The translations under genes were made by a program, and so were the position numbers. Below the pieces are notes generated by a model. The model had not been told where the DNA came from. It did no database searches and saw nothing but the letters and a program-made list of their open reading frames with translations. Positions 36,387-46,312 of a stretch of 64,000 nt of DNA are shown here, one piece after another. Each line of letters opens with the position of its first letter. The stretch's first letter is position 1. This stretch comes from a bacterium (GTDB lineage: Bacteria; Cyanobacteriota; Vampirovibrionia; Obscuribacterales; Obscuribacteraceae): assembly GCA_018062085.1 (NCBI GenBank), contig JAGOSY010000001.1, forward strand, positions 365,180-429,179. Reading direction: 5' to 3'.

Positions 36387-38582
36387 TTAGTCTAGTTTAG
36401 GAAAGTCTATTTCACGGGTCATAGGCGCGTTTGAGGCAACTAATTTGTATGAGCCCAAATCGCGCACAACGTGGTCCATAATATTTTCAATGCGCACATA
36501 ACCTTTAGGTGTGCGGTTGGTTCTGCTTTCCAGTACTGGAACACGTTTGAGACCGTGCTCTCTCATAGTTAAAAGAGCCAATAACGTAGTGTCTTCAAGG
36601 GTGATTGCCACTGGATCTTTGACCATAATTTCTTTTATTGTGATATCGGCGGCCTTCTTGTCTTGCAGTGCAGTAGCCACTTCAATAGCCGAAAGTAAAT
36701 CAGTACGAGTAACAATACCAACCAATAGCCCCGACTTATTGACGACACAACAAAAATCTAAGCGATGTTTATTGATGCGCTCAATGGCATTCTCCACCGT
36801 ACTCTCTGGCTGCAAAGGTGCCCCCGGTAGAGCATCGGTTACTGCCGACAAAGAAATTGATCCGAGCACATTTCTATACTCATCAAGACTCTTAGGAGAA
36901 GCCCTGCGTTTAACAGCCTTAGCAACAGCATCGCGTAAGGGCGACAAAGCAATTGATATTTGAGTAAAAACACTGCGCCCCAAAACCACGACTTCTACAT
37001 CAGTGCGAGCCCGAACAGTGGCATTGCGCGGCCGGTCGTTTATTAAAGCTGCTTCGCCGAAAAAGTCGCCAGGGCCAAGCACGGCCACGACATCTCCAGC
37101 AGTGCTAGCTGCATCATTAACTGCACTACCGGTAGTGCTATTATCTGCAGCATTATTACTAGACTCTGGCATTTTCAAGACTTCAACTTCACCTTCTTCA
37201 ATCATAAAGAATTCGGTTGCGGCATCACCTTGATTGAAAATCAAATCTCCAGCCGCATAAAAGGCACGCGAGACGCGCTTAGAGGGATCGGCCCTCAAGT
37301 GCGCAAGAGTACGAGGAAAAATCAAGTCGCAGCCCCACTCTAAGCCAACCTTGATTTTTTGAGAGAGCGACGGCAGCTTCATCAAATAAACACCGCGCCA
37401 TATGAACCAGCCTATAAATCCGGAAATATGCAAACCAGAAATTTCAGCGACAGCATTGCGCCCGCCAATAGCACAAAGCTGTCCTTGCATCTTGAAGGAA
37501 AATGGTTTAGTCGGCAACCCCTGCAAGCGGCTGACAATATTGTCAGCTACTTGCACCCCTTGGCGCTCAGCAAACTGTGCCACAGTAGGACACAACTGAT
37601 TGTCTAAAGCATTGACGATGGCCGCACAATCACCAATCGCCCAGGCATTGAGATAACCAGGCACACTCATATCAGGCTCTGCGGCGATGCGATTATTCTT
37701 CTTCAGCACATTAAGACGTTCTACTATCGGCAAAACATTGGTACCAACAGTACAAACGATTGTTCCAGCAGGCAAAATACGGCCATCTTTCAAAGCAATG
37801 CCATCGGGGGTGGCGCGACAAGCATGGGCACTAAGAAGAAATTTCACCCCCGCTTCTTCCATTTTTGCCTGAGCACGAAGGCGCAGTGATTGACTGACTT
37901 CTGGCAAAATTTGATCACGCGAATGAATAATAACTACAGAGATATCTTCTGGTTTTATATTCTCGAAAAAGCGCAAACTTTTATGCAAAAGATCATTGAT
38001 CTCTCCAGCTACCTCAACCCCACTGAAGCCACCGCCCACAACGATAAACGAGAGATACCAACGCTTGCGATTGAGATCATCGCAAACCTCGGCCTTCTCC
38101 AAGCGCTGCATGATATGAGCCTGCAAAGCCAAGGCATCACCAATCGTCTTCAAGCCAAAAGCATGCTCATCCATACCCGGTACTAGAGCTAGATTGGGAG
38201 CATTGCCACAGGCCAGAACCACTTGGTCATATTTCATCTGTCGTCGTTTGCCGTCATGAGCTTCATACTCGACCAGGTTATTATCGAGATCGATACTCAA
38301 AATATCTTCGGTACGACATTGCACATGATGCAAGAGCTGACGCAGAGGAGCACCAACATCTTTAGGCTGGACAGCGGCACTGGCTACCTCAGCCAAAAGC
38401 GGATGAAAGACCATATGGTTTTCACGGTTGAAGACAATGATGTTATGGCTTTCTTCGGGAAGCAAAGTGCGCAGCCGCCGAGCGCATTTAACCCCGGCAA
38501 AGCCTCCACCTAAAATGAGAATTTGTTTTTTGGATTGTTTTTTGGATTCTTTGTTGGCCACTTTACTGCTAGTCCTATGCAA
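36387..38582 (-). CDS. NDH-2-type NAD(P)H dehydrogenase fused to cNMP and CBS domains
   Basis: A 731-residue protein. Residues 20-430 form a type II NADH:quinone oxidoreductase: FAD motif ILGGGFAGVKCARRL, NAD motif VVGGGFSGVEVAGEI and AIGDCA, with a membrane-associating segment near 385-405. Residues about 440-545 are a cyclic-nucleotide-binding domain with the phosphate cassette FFGEAALINDRPRNATV, interrupted by a Ser/Asn-rich insertion (475-495). Residues about 590-725 are a CBS pair. The electron-transfer enzyme is thus probably gated by cNMP and adenylate ligands. TTG start; GTG 38561 is an alternative. Confidence 0.87.
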   Translation of the reverse strand: MHRTSSKVANKESKKQSKKQILILGGGFAGVKCARRLRTLLPEESHNIIVFNRENHMVFHPLLAEVASAAVQPKDVGAPLRQLLHHVQCRTEDILSIDLDNNLVEYEAHDGKRRQMKYDQVVLACGNAPNLALVPGMDEHAFGLKTIGDALALQAHIMQRLEKAEVCDDLNRKRWYLSFIVVGGGFSGVEVAGEINDLLHKSLRFFENIKPEDISVVIIHSRDQILPEVSQSLRLRAQAKMEEAGVKFLLSAHACRATPDGIALKDGRILPAGTIVCTVGTNVLPIVERLNVLKKNNRIAAEPDMSVPGYLNAWAIGDCAAIVNALDNQLCPTVAQFAERQGVQVADNIVSRLQGLPTKPFSFKMQGQLCAIGGRNAVAEISGLHISGFIGWFIWRGVYLMKLPSLSQKIKVGLEWGCDLIFPRTLAHLRADPSKRVSRAFYAAGDLIFNQGDAATEFFMIEEGEVEVLKMPESSNNAADNSTTGSAVNDAASTAGDVVAVLGPGDFFGEAALINDRPRNATVRARTDVEVVVLGRSVFTQISIALSPLRDAVAKAVKRRASPKSLDEYRNVLGSISLSAVTDALPGAPLQPESTVENAIERINKHRLDFCCVVNKSGLLVGIVTRTDLLSAIEVATALQDKKAADITIKEIMVKDPVAITLEDTTLLALLTMREHGLKRVPVLESRTNRTPKGYVRIENIMDHVVRDLGSYKLVASNAPMTREIDFPKLD

Positions 38583-38786
38583 TAACTTTCAGGGTTTCCG
38601 AAATCTGCTGCTTGCTCGTTGGACTCTGCAATAATTACCACCTATCTAAATGCCCGTCAGCGCTAATAATCTAACAGGTGCCTATGCGGTAAGATTCATG
38701 GTCGTGAACGCAGGAAACAGCGCAAATTCAAGGCACGAAACAAATCCAGGCCTCTCGACCTAATCTTTCCCACAGTTGGTAGCGAA

Positions 38787-39332
38787 ATGAAGAAAGAGAT
38801 TGGCATCAGCCTTATCCTCAGGACAATGCTTTGTTCTCTTAGTATTGTTAGTTTCTTATGGGCACAACCAACTCTTAGTGAACCACCCCAATCCACCCAA
38901 GCACTCCCAAAAGCCCCAAAAGTCGCAAAAAAAATAGAACTGCTACTAACCAAACTTAAAGCCCTGCTGCTTGAATTCTACCCTCAGTCAACTTTTACAA
39001 AGAAACCAGACGGCTTTGAGTGCCGCTTCAACACTAGAACTTTCCTCATTCACCATGCTCTTAAAACTGGAGAATGGCAAGAAGCAAGGGCACAAGAAGG
39101 ACCCAATCGCGGAGGAATTCTTTGCTCTGTCACCGAGTCAGCGGGCCGCTACGCTGGAGCAGCTATGGTGCCACAGCAATTTGAATACCGTTATTTCAGT
39201 TGTTTACTAATGGCACCTTACAACAAAAATATTGACCGCCATTTAATAGCCCACCTCTACTTCCCAGACAACGTCAAACCGCAGCTGCTAAAGCGATTCA
39301 ACGAACTAATCACAAGCTTTGCTCAAGAATAA
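38787..39332 (+). CDS. Secreted protein of unknown function
   Basis: A 181-residue protein with a signal peptide (about 1-30, cleavage near WAQPTLSE), a Pro/Ala/Lys linker, and a domain of about 130 residues with two or three Cys residues. I see no known motif. It is preceded by a 204-bp divergent region shared with the NDH-2 fusion gene and followed 40 bp later by the cation exchanger. Confidence 0.55.
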   Translation: MKKEIGISLILRTMLCSLSIVSFLWAQPTLSEPPQSTQALPKAPKVAKKIELLLTKLKALLLEFYPQSTFTKKPDGFECRFNTRTFLIHHALKTGEWQEARAQEGPNRGGILCSVTESAGRYAGAAMVPQQFEYRYFSCLLMAPYNKNIDRHLIAHLYFPDNVKPQLLKRFNELITSFAQE

Positions 39333-39371
39333 AATGCTATTCTTAGCAGCGTTAATAATCGGAATATTCTA

Positions 39372-40379
39372 ATGTCGAACATCTGGATAGAATTTGCCCT
39401 TTGCGCCGCTGTGATTATGTTTGCCGGTACGAAGTTAACTTGTCATGGTGATGTTATTGCCGAAAAGACAGGGCTGGGACGCAATTGGGTGGGCCTGGTG
39501 CTACTGGCTACAATTACTTCACTACCTGAGTTAATTACAGGCATATCGGCCGTCACCCTCAACGACCTGCCCGATATGGCAGTGAGCGGAACACTGGGCA
39601 GCTGTATGTTCAACATGTTAATAATAGCCGCCCTAGATTTGGTCTCGCGAAAGAGGCCAGTATCACTAATGGTGCATCAAGGGCACATGCTCTCAGCTGG
39701 TTTCGGCATTGTGCTAGTTAGCTTTGCCGCCATAGACATACTCTTTGGCAAACACTTACCAATATTGACGGCTCTCAACTCAATAGATCCACTGAGCATA
39801 GCCTTTGTTATCGTCTATTTAATTGCCATGAAACTAATTTACTCATACGAGCAAACTCGGGTAAAAGAATTTGCTGGCGAACTGGCTGAAGCAACAGAAC
39901 CAGGCGCAACCCTAGGCAAATCAATTTTGTTTTTTACTTTCTACTCAATACTAATTGTTATTGCCGCATGCTTCTTGCCTGAACTGGGCGAGCGCATAGC
40001 CAAGGCTACCGGCTGGGGCGAAAGCTTTATTGGCTCTTCATTTATAGCAATCACAACCTCCCTTCCTGAAGTGACAGTATCACTTGCAGCAGCTCGCCTT
40101 GGGGCATTTGATATGGCCGTGGCCAATGTTCTGGGCAGCAACCTCTTCAATGTGGTTATTTTGGCAGTAATAGACCTTTGCTATCTAAAAGCACCCTTGC
40201 TGCGGTCGGTCTCAGAGATCAACGTTTTAACAGCCCTTACCGCTGTGATATCAATGGCAATCGTCGTCATTTCACTTACCTATCGCGCCGAAAAACGACT
40301 ACTCTTTTTGGCAGGGGACGCCGTAGCAATATTGTTTGTCTACACGCTGGCCAACTGGCTACTATTCACCGTGCACTAG
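39372..40379 (+). CDS. Calcium/cation antiporter (CaCA family)
   Basis: A 335-residue protein with about ten membrane helices and the two inverted alpha repeats of sodium/calcium exchangers: TSLPELITGISA with GTLGSCMFNML in the first half, and TSLPEVTVSLAA with NVLGSNLFNVV in the second. It exchanges Ca2+ or another cation for Na+ or H+. The stop overlaps the convergent ABC ATPase stop by 4 bp. Confidence 0.9.
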   Translation: MSNIWIEFALCAAVIMFAGTKLTCHGDVIAEKTGLGRNWVGLVLLATITSLPELITGISAVTLNDLPDMAVSGTLGSCMFNMLIIAALDLVSRKRPVSLMVHQGHMLSAGFGIVLVSFAAIDILFGKHLPILTALNSIDPLSIAFVIVYLIAMKLIYSYEQTRVKEFAGELAEATEPGATLGKSILFFTFYSILIVIAACFLPELGERIAKATGWGESFIGSSFIAITTSLPEVTVSLAAARLGAFDMAVANVLGSNLFNVVILAVIDLCYLKAPLLRSVSEINVLTALTAVISMAIVVISLTYRAEKRLLFLAGDAVAILFVYTLANWLLFTVH

Positions 40380-41089
40380 CCAGCAGCAGTAGTATTATTA
40401 GTATTTTTTGCGGTACTATCATCTACTATCTGACCGTCTCGCATACGGACAATGCGGCGAGCGTGATCGGCAGTATCTTGATCGTGAGTAACCACAATAA
40501 CCGTAATTCCGTGCAAAACTAAGTCGTTGAACAAGCGCATAGTATCTTCTGCAGTATGACTATCCAAGGCTCCCGTCGGTTCGTCAGCCAACAATATGCT
40601 AGGCCTGTTAGCCAGAGCGCGAGCAATCGAGACCCGCTGCTGCTGTCCACCAGAAAGTTGATTAGGGCGATGCTCTAACCTAGTGGCCAGACCAACTTGC
40701 TCTAATACCTGCGTGGCCCGACTGTATCGCTCAGCTTTTGGTACACCAGCATAAACCATGGGCAACATAACATTATCGATAGCAGTCATACTGGCTAGCA
40801 AATTGAACTGTTGGAAAACAAAGCCAATTTTGGCATTGCGCACTTCAGCCAGCTGATCGTCATCACAGCTCAAAATATCAACGCCATCAAGAGAATAAGT
40901 ACCAGAAGTAGGGCGATCGAGACAACCAATAATATTCATCAAGGTCGACTTACCAGATCCAGACGTGCCCATGATGGCCACATACGAGCCAGCATCAATG
41001 GTCAAGGTAAGATTATTGAGAGCATAGAGAGACTCACCGCCCATTTCATAGACACGATTGATAGAGCGCAAGTCTATTAAATTTGCCAT
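40376..41089 (-). CDS. MacB-type ABC transporter ATPase
   Basis: A 237-residue ATPase: Walker [10 protein letters not shown], signature [15 protein letters not shown], Walker [13 protein letters not shown], and the H-loop VVTHD. It belongs to the LolD/MacB/FtsE group. It directly abuts the permease gene (stop and ATG adjacent), completing a four-gene export operon in which ATPase and permease are separate proteins rather than fused as in E. coli MacB. Confidence 0.93.
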   Translation of the reverse strand: MANLIDLRSINRVYEMGGESLYALNNLTLTIDAGSYVAIMGTSGSGKSTLMNIIGCLDRPTSGTYSLDGVDILSCDDDQLAEVRNAKIGFVFQQFNLLASMTAIDNVMLPMVYAGVPKAERYSRATQVLEQVGLATRLEHRPNQLSGGQQQRVSIARALANRPSILLADEPTGALDSHTAEDTMRLFNDLVLHGITVIVVTHDQDTADHARRIVRMRDGQIVDDSTAKNTNNTTAAG

Positions 41090-42316
41090 TTACTCCGACC
41101 TCAATGCCACAATCGGATCTAGCAAAGCTGCTTTACGAGCGGGATAAATGCCAAAGAACAATCCAATACCTAAAGAGACAAGAAATGAAAGCACTACTGA
41201 CGGTGCCGTAACAACAGTTTTCCATTGACCCAAGCTACCAACCCAATAAGCACTGCCAAGGCCCAGTAAGATTCCTAAGATACCACCGGTAAGAGAAAGT
41301 ATAATCGCTTCAAAAACAAACTGCATCAAAATATCGCGAAATTTAGCCCCAATGGCTTTGCGAATACCTATTTCTCTAGTGCGCTCGGTCACCGAAACCA
41401 GCATGATATTCATGATACCGATGCCACCAACTAGAAGTGAAATAGATGCAGTGGCACCAAGTAAAAGAGCAAATACACCAGTTATAGATTGAGCAGTCTG
41501 CAAAATATCCATCTGCGTGCGAATGGTAAAGTCATCACCATCAGGTGATTGAATATTATGCCTGAGTCTAAGCAAATTAGTAATTTGAAACTGAGCCTGC
41601 AGGTCTTCGCCAGCTTTAGCTTGCACCAAAATACTTTTTACGGCCCGACCAGAGACGAGATTTAAACCAAACAAAGTCGAATAACCAGTTTGAATTGGAA
41701 TGAAAACTTGATCGTCTTGATCACCAGTAGCATTAGCGCCTTTATGCTCCATCACGCCAATAACCGAAAATAACTCACCGCGAATCAGCATCTTTTTGCC
41801 GATAGCCGAACCGCCAGAAAAAACATCTTCGACTACGCCATCGCCAATGACACAAACCCGAGCACTATCATTGGCTTCTTGCGCGGTGAAAAAACGGCCT
41901 TGAGCAGTATGAAAATTACGAATATCAGGGAAAGAAGGATCGGTGCCCACAACAGTCGTAAGAGTATTCTTCTCACCCACCTGAATCTGAAATGAGCTTG
42001 TATACTGAGCCGCCACATCTTCAGCTGCCGGGCAATTTTCTTTAATAGCAAGCACATCTTCATAGGTGAGAGTGGGCGCGGTGCCTTGCCCCATCGAAAC
42101 ACCAGAAGTACCTATTGAACCAGGCCTAATATAAATCAGGTTGACACCTAGCGCCTGCACTTGTTTTTCGGCTTCGAGCTTTGCCCCCTCACCAATCCCC
42201 ATCAGGGTAATAACAGAGGCAATACCAATGACGATACCAAGCACAGTCAAACCACTGCGCAGACGATTGCTCAATATACCCTGCCAAGCAATCAAGAATA
42301 GTTCAGCAAGACCCAT
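41090..42316 (-). CDS. MacB-type ABC transporter permease
   Basis: A 408-residue permease with one N-terminal helix (GLTVLGIVIGIASVI), a large periplasmic MacB-PCD domain (about 45-250), and three C-terminal helices including SLLVGGIGIMNIMLVSVTERTREIGIRKAIGA, shown here only in part. This is the FtsX/MacB topology. The type transduces ATPase movement to substrate expulsion through a TolC channel. It directly abuts its neighbours on both sides. Confidence 0.93.
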   Translation of the reverse strand: MGLAELFLIAWQGILSNRLRSGLTVLGIVIGIASVITLMGIGEGAKLEAEKQVQALGVNLIYIRPGSIGTSGVSMGQGTAPTLTYEDVLAIKENCPAAEDVAAQYTSSFQIQVGEKNTLTTVVGTDPSFPDIRNFHTAQGRFFTAQEANDSARVCVIGDGVVEDVFSGGSAIGKKMLIRGELFSVIGVMEHKGANATGDQDDQVFIPIQTGYSTLFGLNLVSGRAVKSILVQAKAGEDLQAQFQITNLLRLRHNIQSPDGDDFTIRTQMDILQTAQSITGVFALLLGATASISLLVGGIGIMNIMLVSVTERTREIGIRKAIGAKFRDILMQFVFEAIILSLTGGILGILLGLGSAYWVGSLGQWKTVVTAPSVVLSFLVSLGIGLFFGIYPARKAALLDPIVALRSE

Positions 42317-43849
42317 TTAGCGCCCAAATCCGCGTGTCGAAACACCACCGCCAGCACCACCGCCAGGGCCGCGACCGCCTCGCCCTCCCGCACCAGCACC
42401 ATAGCCTTCAGCACCTAGCTGTGACTTATTCAGGCCTTTCAAGACAAGGTCGCCTTCTTTCAAGCCAGACAAGACAATTACAGTACGGCCCAGAGAAGCT
42501 CCGGCTTTAATTTCTTTAAATTGCGGCTCACCTTTAGCATCGGGCACGAAGACACCAGCCTGCCCCTTTCTCGACACCACACAAACAGCCGGGACAGTCA
42601 AGGCATTGTCTTCATGACCAACCTTAAAGCTAGCACTGACGTTCATACCCGCAAGCAGCTCATCTTCAGCATTCTCTAGCAGGGCCGAATGCACTTCAAA
42701 AGTAGTGACATTAGTAGTGACAATAGCCGCTGGGGCTATCTGTGTCACCCTGCCGTGAAAGATCTTGTCAGGCAAGGCAGTGGCAGTAATCTCCACATCT
42801 TGACCGACTTTAATTTTAGTAATATTGGCCTCTGATACTTGAGCCACCATCTCTAATCGCCCGGCCAAAGCCACAATCGAGCTAGAAGTAGCAGAAGTAG
42901 TAGAGGATGAAGTAGTAGGTGTCACAATGGCGCCAGCATCGGCATACTTTTGCGTGATGATACCGTCAAATGGAGCCAGAATGCGAGTATCGCGCATCAA
43001 GCTTTCAATTTGAGTCAAGTTGCCTCTTACCTGACTGGCATTATGCTCGGCAGCGGCAATATCTTCTTTTCTAAAGCCTGATTTCATCATGTTATTTTGC
43101 TGTTTAATTGTAGAGAGATCGGTCTCACTCTGCGACTTGGCCATTTGCGCTTGGGCCAATTCACTTTCAGCTGCTAACAAATTTGAGCGCGAGACCCGGG
43201 CTTGTGTCTGGGCGTTAATACGATCTTGATCTGAAATAGCACCATTGTTAGCCAAGAATGCTTGGGTTAGAGCAAACTGTTCGTCGCGGGCCAATGTAGC
43301 GCGAGTTGCTTCCATCTGAGCTTTAAGCCTAGTGATATTGCGCTCCGCGTTATTGACGCCTTGTCGTGCTTTCTGTTCTTGATAAAAAGAAGCAGCAACC
43401 TCTTGCGGTCTATTGCCAGCCTTCATTTTTTCATAGTTGTCTAGAGCAGCCAAATATGCGCCCTTTGCTGACTCAGCCTGGCCGACTAAATTACTGTCGT
43501 CCATGCGCGCTAGAAGTTGACCGCGCTTAACCCGCTCGCCTTGGCGCACTAACAATTCTTTGAGAAGGCCAGTAGTTTTTGGGCTAATTTTAACTTCTCT
43601 CTCTGGGCGAATTATGCCTGTAGCAACGACTTTGATGTCGGCCGCAGAGCGTTTCACCTGCACTGTGTTCTTCTTCCAGTCACTATCGCCTTTACTTTGA
43701 CCAAAAAAGAAATAGTAAGCCCCAGCGGCCGCTACCGTTAGGGCAACGGCAACCCAAATCCAAACTTTAGGCTTGTTTTTTTGGGGACCGCCTGCTTTCA
43801 TCGAATTACTCACGAGAGGAAGACTGCTAGTAGAATCTTGGATGGTCAT
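42317..43849 (-). CDS. MacA-type membrane fusion protein
   Basis: A 510-residue periplasmic adaptor with one N-terminal membrane helix (about 29-49), a biotinyl-lipoyl-like half-motif around KELLVRQGERVKRGQLLARM, a long helical hairpin, and beta-barrel domains (DAGAIVTPTTSSSTT marks the second lipoyl half). The C terminus is a Gly/Arg-rich tail. The tail and the Ser/Thr-rich insertion in the lipoyl region are unusual. Its ATG overlaps the stop of the outer-membrane gene (ATGA). Confidence 0.9.
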   Translation of the reverse strand: MTIQDSTSSLPLVSNSMKAGGPQKNKPKVWIWVAVALTVAAAGAYYFFFGQSKGDSDWKKNTVQVKRSAADIKVVATGIIRPEREVKISPKTTGLLKELLVRQGERVKRGQLLARMDDSNLVGQAESAKGAYLAALDNYEKMKAGNRPQEVAASFYQEQKARQGVNNAERNITRLKAQMEATRATLARDEQFALTQAFLANNGAISDQDRINAQTQARVSRSNLLAAESELAQAQMAKSQSETDLSTIKQQNNMMKSGFRKEDIAAAEHNASQVRGNLTQIESLMRDTRILAPFDGIITQKYADAGAIVTPTTSSSTTSATSSSIVALAGRLEMVAQVSEANITKIKVGQDVEITATALPDKIFHGRVTQIAPAAIVTTNVTTFEVHSALLENAEDELLAGMNVSASFKVGHEDNALTVPAVCVVSRKGQAGVFVPDAKGEPQFKEIKAGASLGRTVIVLSGLKEGDLVLKGLNKSQLGAEGYGAGAGGRGGRGPGGGAGGGVSTRGFGR

Positions 43850-45519
43850 AAATTCGGCCTGGCTTCAGCGGTAAGGGTAGCTACAGAAATTAGACCAGTG
43901 TCTCGCAATAATTGTGCCTGCGATACATTGTAAGCAATGATAGCCTGAGCCTGAAGGGTTAGTGAGTTAATATATTCGCGCTGAGCTTGAATTAGCTCTA
44001 AATTTATACCTTGCCCATAGCGCAAGCGCAGATTGGCAAGACGCAATTGCTCTGTAGCTGAAACCACAGCTTCGCCGGCCACATCAACTTGTGCTTCGGC
44101 TGTGAGCATATTAAGGTAAGAACTGCGCACTTGTTGCAGTACTGTAATTATCTGCTGATTCGACTGCAACATCGCCTGCCGCGCCGAGGCCCGGGCGGCC
44201 ATAGTATTACCAGCATCGACAACCCCAAAGCCATTAAGATTCCAACTCAAATCGAAGCCAGGGCTAAATGATCTTCCACCACCACCACTGATACCAATGC
44301 TACCGCCACCGTTTCCACCGGTGGGAATAATGACAGTAGAACCACTCAAGTTATTGTTATTGCCGCCACTTCCACCTGATTTAGTTACTGTTTTGGTAGT
44401 GAAGAATTGGAATGTAGGATAAAGCGGTGCTGCGGCCACTTGGATATTGCGATCGGCAGCGCGGCGAAGGAACTCAAATTGCTTTAGCTCAGGTCTATAT
44501 TTAGCAGCGGCAATCTCAAGCTTATTAACATCTATTTGACTAGAAAATAGCTTGGCCTCACTAACTCTTTCTTCTTCAGGCAAAAAATTGATGGCAATAT
44601 TAGTATTGAGCAAAAGAGCAAGCTGCAAGGCCGCTTGTCTAAGCGCCACTTGTTGTTGCAGTAAAGCTTGTTTGTCTAAAGCTAGCTGAGTGCGCGACTG
44701 GTAAATAGCAAAATTGGTACCTACTCCAGCATCTTTGAGCTGCTGATTGAGCGCCACTTGAGCCCGCGATAGTTCTACTGATTTGACGCGAATACGTAAA
44801 AGCAAGTGAGCTAAAAGCAAATCATTGTATTTTTGATAGACACTAAACATGGTGTCATTGATGCTAGCGTGGTAGGCATTTTTACCAGCCTTGGCCCTGT
44901 TCATACTAGCCAACGAATTGAACAAAACACCCCCACCCTGAAAAAGAGGGTAGCGAATCGTTGCCGAATTTGTGAAAAAAGGCGTACCTGTACCCTTTTG
45001 CGTATCAGTACGTTGGCCGCGATAGGTAAGAGTGAAGTCAGGCAGGAAGTTGCCTAATGAGCCAAGAAACTGATAGCGCTGGGCATCATAGCCTGCTTGA
45101 GAAATACGAATGGGCAGATTATTACCCAGAGCGTACAACAGTGCCTGCTTGAGACTTAGCTGCTCGTTGTAGGCTGCTTCAAGCTTAATTGGAGGTAGCT
45201 TACCGCGGCCAATGGGCAGAAGCTCAGACATATTAATCTGGCCCAATGAAATTGAACGGGCCTGATCGAGCTCAGCACCAGTCAAGACCATGTCAGGAGT
45301 ACTGGAAGAGAAAGGCAGGCCACCCTTGGGCTCAGGATAAAGCTGGTCTAGAGAAGCACTTCCCGGTGGGTTAGTGAGCCCGAATGGAGCCAGGGGAGGC
45401 TCAGAACTAACCTGCGCCAATACCTGCCTGCAACTAGTTACAAGCAATACCAGGGCAAACAAACCCCTCTGAATTAATTTCCATTTTAATTTCAGATCTA
45501 ATTTCAGAACTAAATTCAT
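43846..45519 (-). CDS. TolC-like outer-membrane efflux protein
   Basis: A 557-residue protein with an N-terminal signal segment (LVLLVTSCRQVLAQ), which could carry a lipid at the Cys, and two long TolC repeats of coiled-coil type (KQALLYALGNNLPIRISQA and the C-terminal GINLELIQAQREYI). Gly/Asn/Ser-rich low complexity around GGSGGNNNN interrupts the second half. It is the first gene of the operon and would form the outer-membrane duct for the MacAB-like pump. Confidence 0.88.
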   Translation of the reverse strand: MNLVLKLDLKLKWKLIQRGLFALVLLVTSCRQVLAQVSSEPPLAPFGLTNPPGSASLDQLYPEPKGGLPFSSSTPDMVLTGAELDQARSISLGQINMSELLPIGRGKLPPIKLEAAYNEQLSLKQALLYALGNNLPIRISQAGYDAQRYQFLGSLGNFLPDFTLTYRGQRTDTQKGTGTPFFTNSATIRYPLFQGGGVLFNSLASMNRAKAGKNAYHASINDTMFSVYQKYNDLLLAHLLLRIRVKSVELSRAQVALNQQLKDAGVGTNFAIYQSRTQLALDKQALLQQQVALRQAALQLALLLNTNIAINFLPEEERVSEAKLFSSQIDVNKLEIAAAKYRPELKQFEFLRRAADRNIQVAAAPLYPTFQFFTTKTVTKSGGSGGNNNNLSGSTVIIPTGGNGGGSIGISGGGGRSFSPGFDLSWNLNGFGVVDAGNTMAARASARQAMLQSNQQIITVLQQVRSSYLNMLTAEAQVDVAGEAVVSATEQLRLANLRLRYGQGINLELIQAQREYINSLTLQAQAIIAYNVSQAQLLRDTGLISVATLTAEARPNL

Positions 45520-45664
45520 GACTTCCTAAGTGTTATCCATATAGTATTGGACGCTTTGGAAAGAATAAAAGTTCAATTTCTTTTATTAGAATATTCTGCT
45601 TGTTCGGCAATGAGCTTTATCTCAAGTGTTGACTAGCCACTTGAGTTAAAGACTTGAGCTTGAG

Positions 45665-45684
45665 TCTAGCTATCAAAAGCTAGA
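45665..45684. other. 7-bp inverted repeat spanning a stop codon
   Basis: TCTAGCT (45665-45671) pairs with AGCTAGA (45678-45684) across a six-base loop; the stop codon of the zinc-ribbon gene lies in the stem. No T-run follows. It could slow 3' exonucleases or be fortuitous. Confidence 0.3.
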
Positions 45685-46219
45685 CAGTTGGTGTGTGAGG
45701 GGGATCGTCTTCAGGCTCTACTTCTACTTCAACTTCACTTGAGCCGGCACTGGCCTTCTTGCCATCCTTTTCTGGGCCATCATCGTCAGACGATTTCAGC
45801 GACTCACCGCAAGCGGGACAGAACGCCTTTTCGCGATTTGCCGGTGCACCACAACTATGACAATGGAAACCGGCCGAGGTGCTGTAACCAGCCTTAGCTT
45901 CAGCCTTCTGTGAAGGGGTGGCATCAGGATCATGGTTAATCTTGATTTGATCTAACTCAGATTGCAGTACCGAGATCTCATGATCTACAGCCGAAATCTC
46001 ACTGCAGCGCTCTTTCAAGAGATCGTCGCTAACATCTTTGTTATTTTGATGCTTATCAAAAACGAGCCTACCAATCTCCGCCATCTTGGCGTGTTTTTTG
46101 CGCTCCAACTCTTTAATTTGATTAGCTAAATTGAACGCCTGAATACCTTCTTGGGCCCGTGACTGAACTTTGTTTACCTCTTTGGTAACAGTATTGATGA
46201 CATTATCGATGATGCTCAC
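45680..46219 (-). CDS. Coiled-coil protein with zinc ribbon
   Basis: A 179-residue soluble protein: a helical/coiled-coil first half (about 1-95), then a zinc ribbon with CHSCGAP and CPACGES, then a highly acidic tail. This build is common among small cyanobacterial and Melainabacterial proteins that bind partners through the ribbon. No enzymatic motif is seen. Function unknown. Confidence 0.7.
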   Translation of the reverse strand: MSIIDNVINTVTKEVNKVQSRAQEGIQAFNLANQIKELERKKHAKMAEIGRLVFDKHQNNKDVSDDLLKERCSEISAVDHEISVLQSELDQIKINHDPDATPSQKAEAKAGYSTSAGFHCHSCGAPANREKAFCPACGESLKSSDDDGPEKDGKKASAGSSEVEVEVEPEDDPPHTPTV

Positions 46220-46312
46220 AGTGGGCTCACTCCCTTTCAGTAAAGACGGCTCTCAATTCACTTTATACCTTTCTCGGCAAAAAGCGAATCTGACTATATT
46301 TTGCTTTAACAG

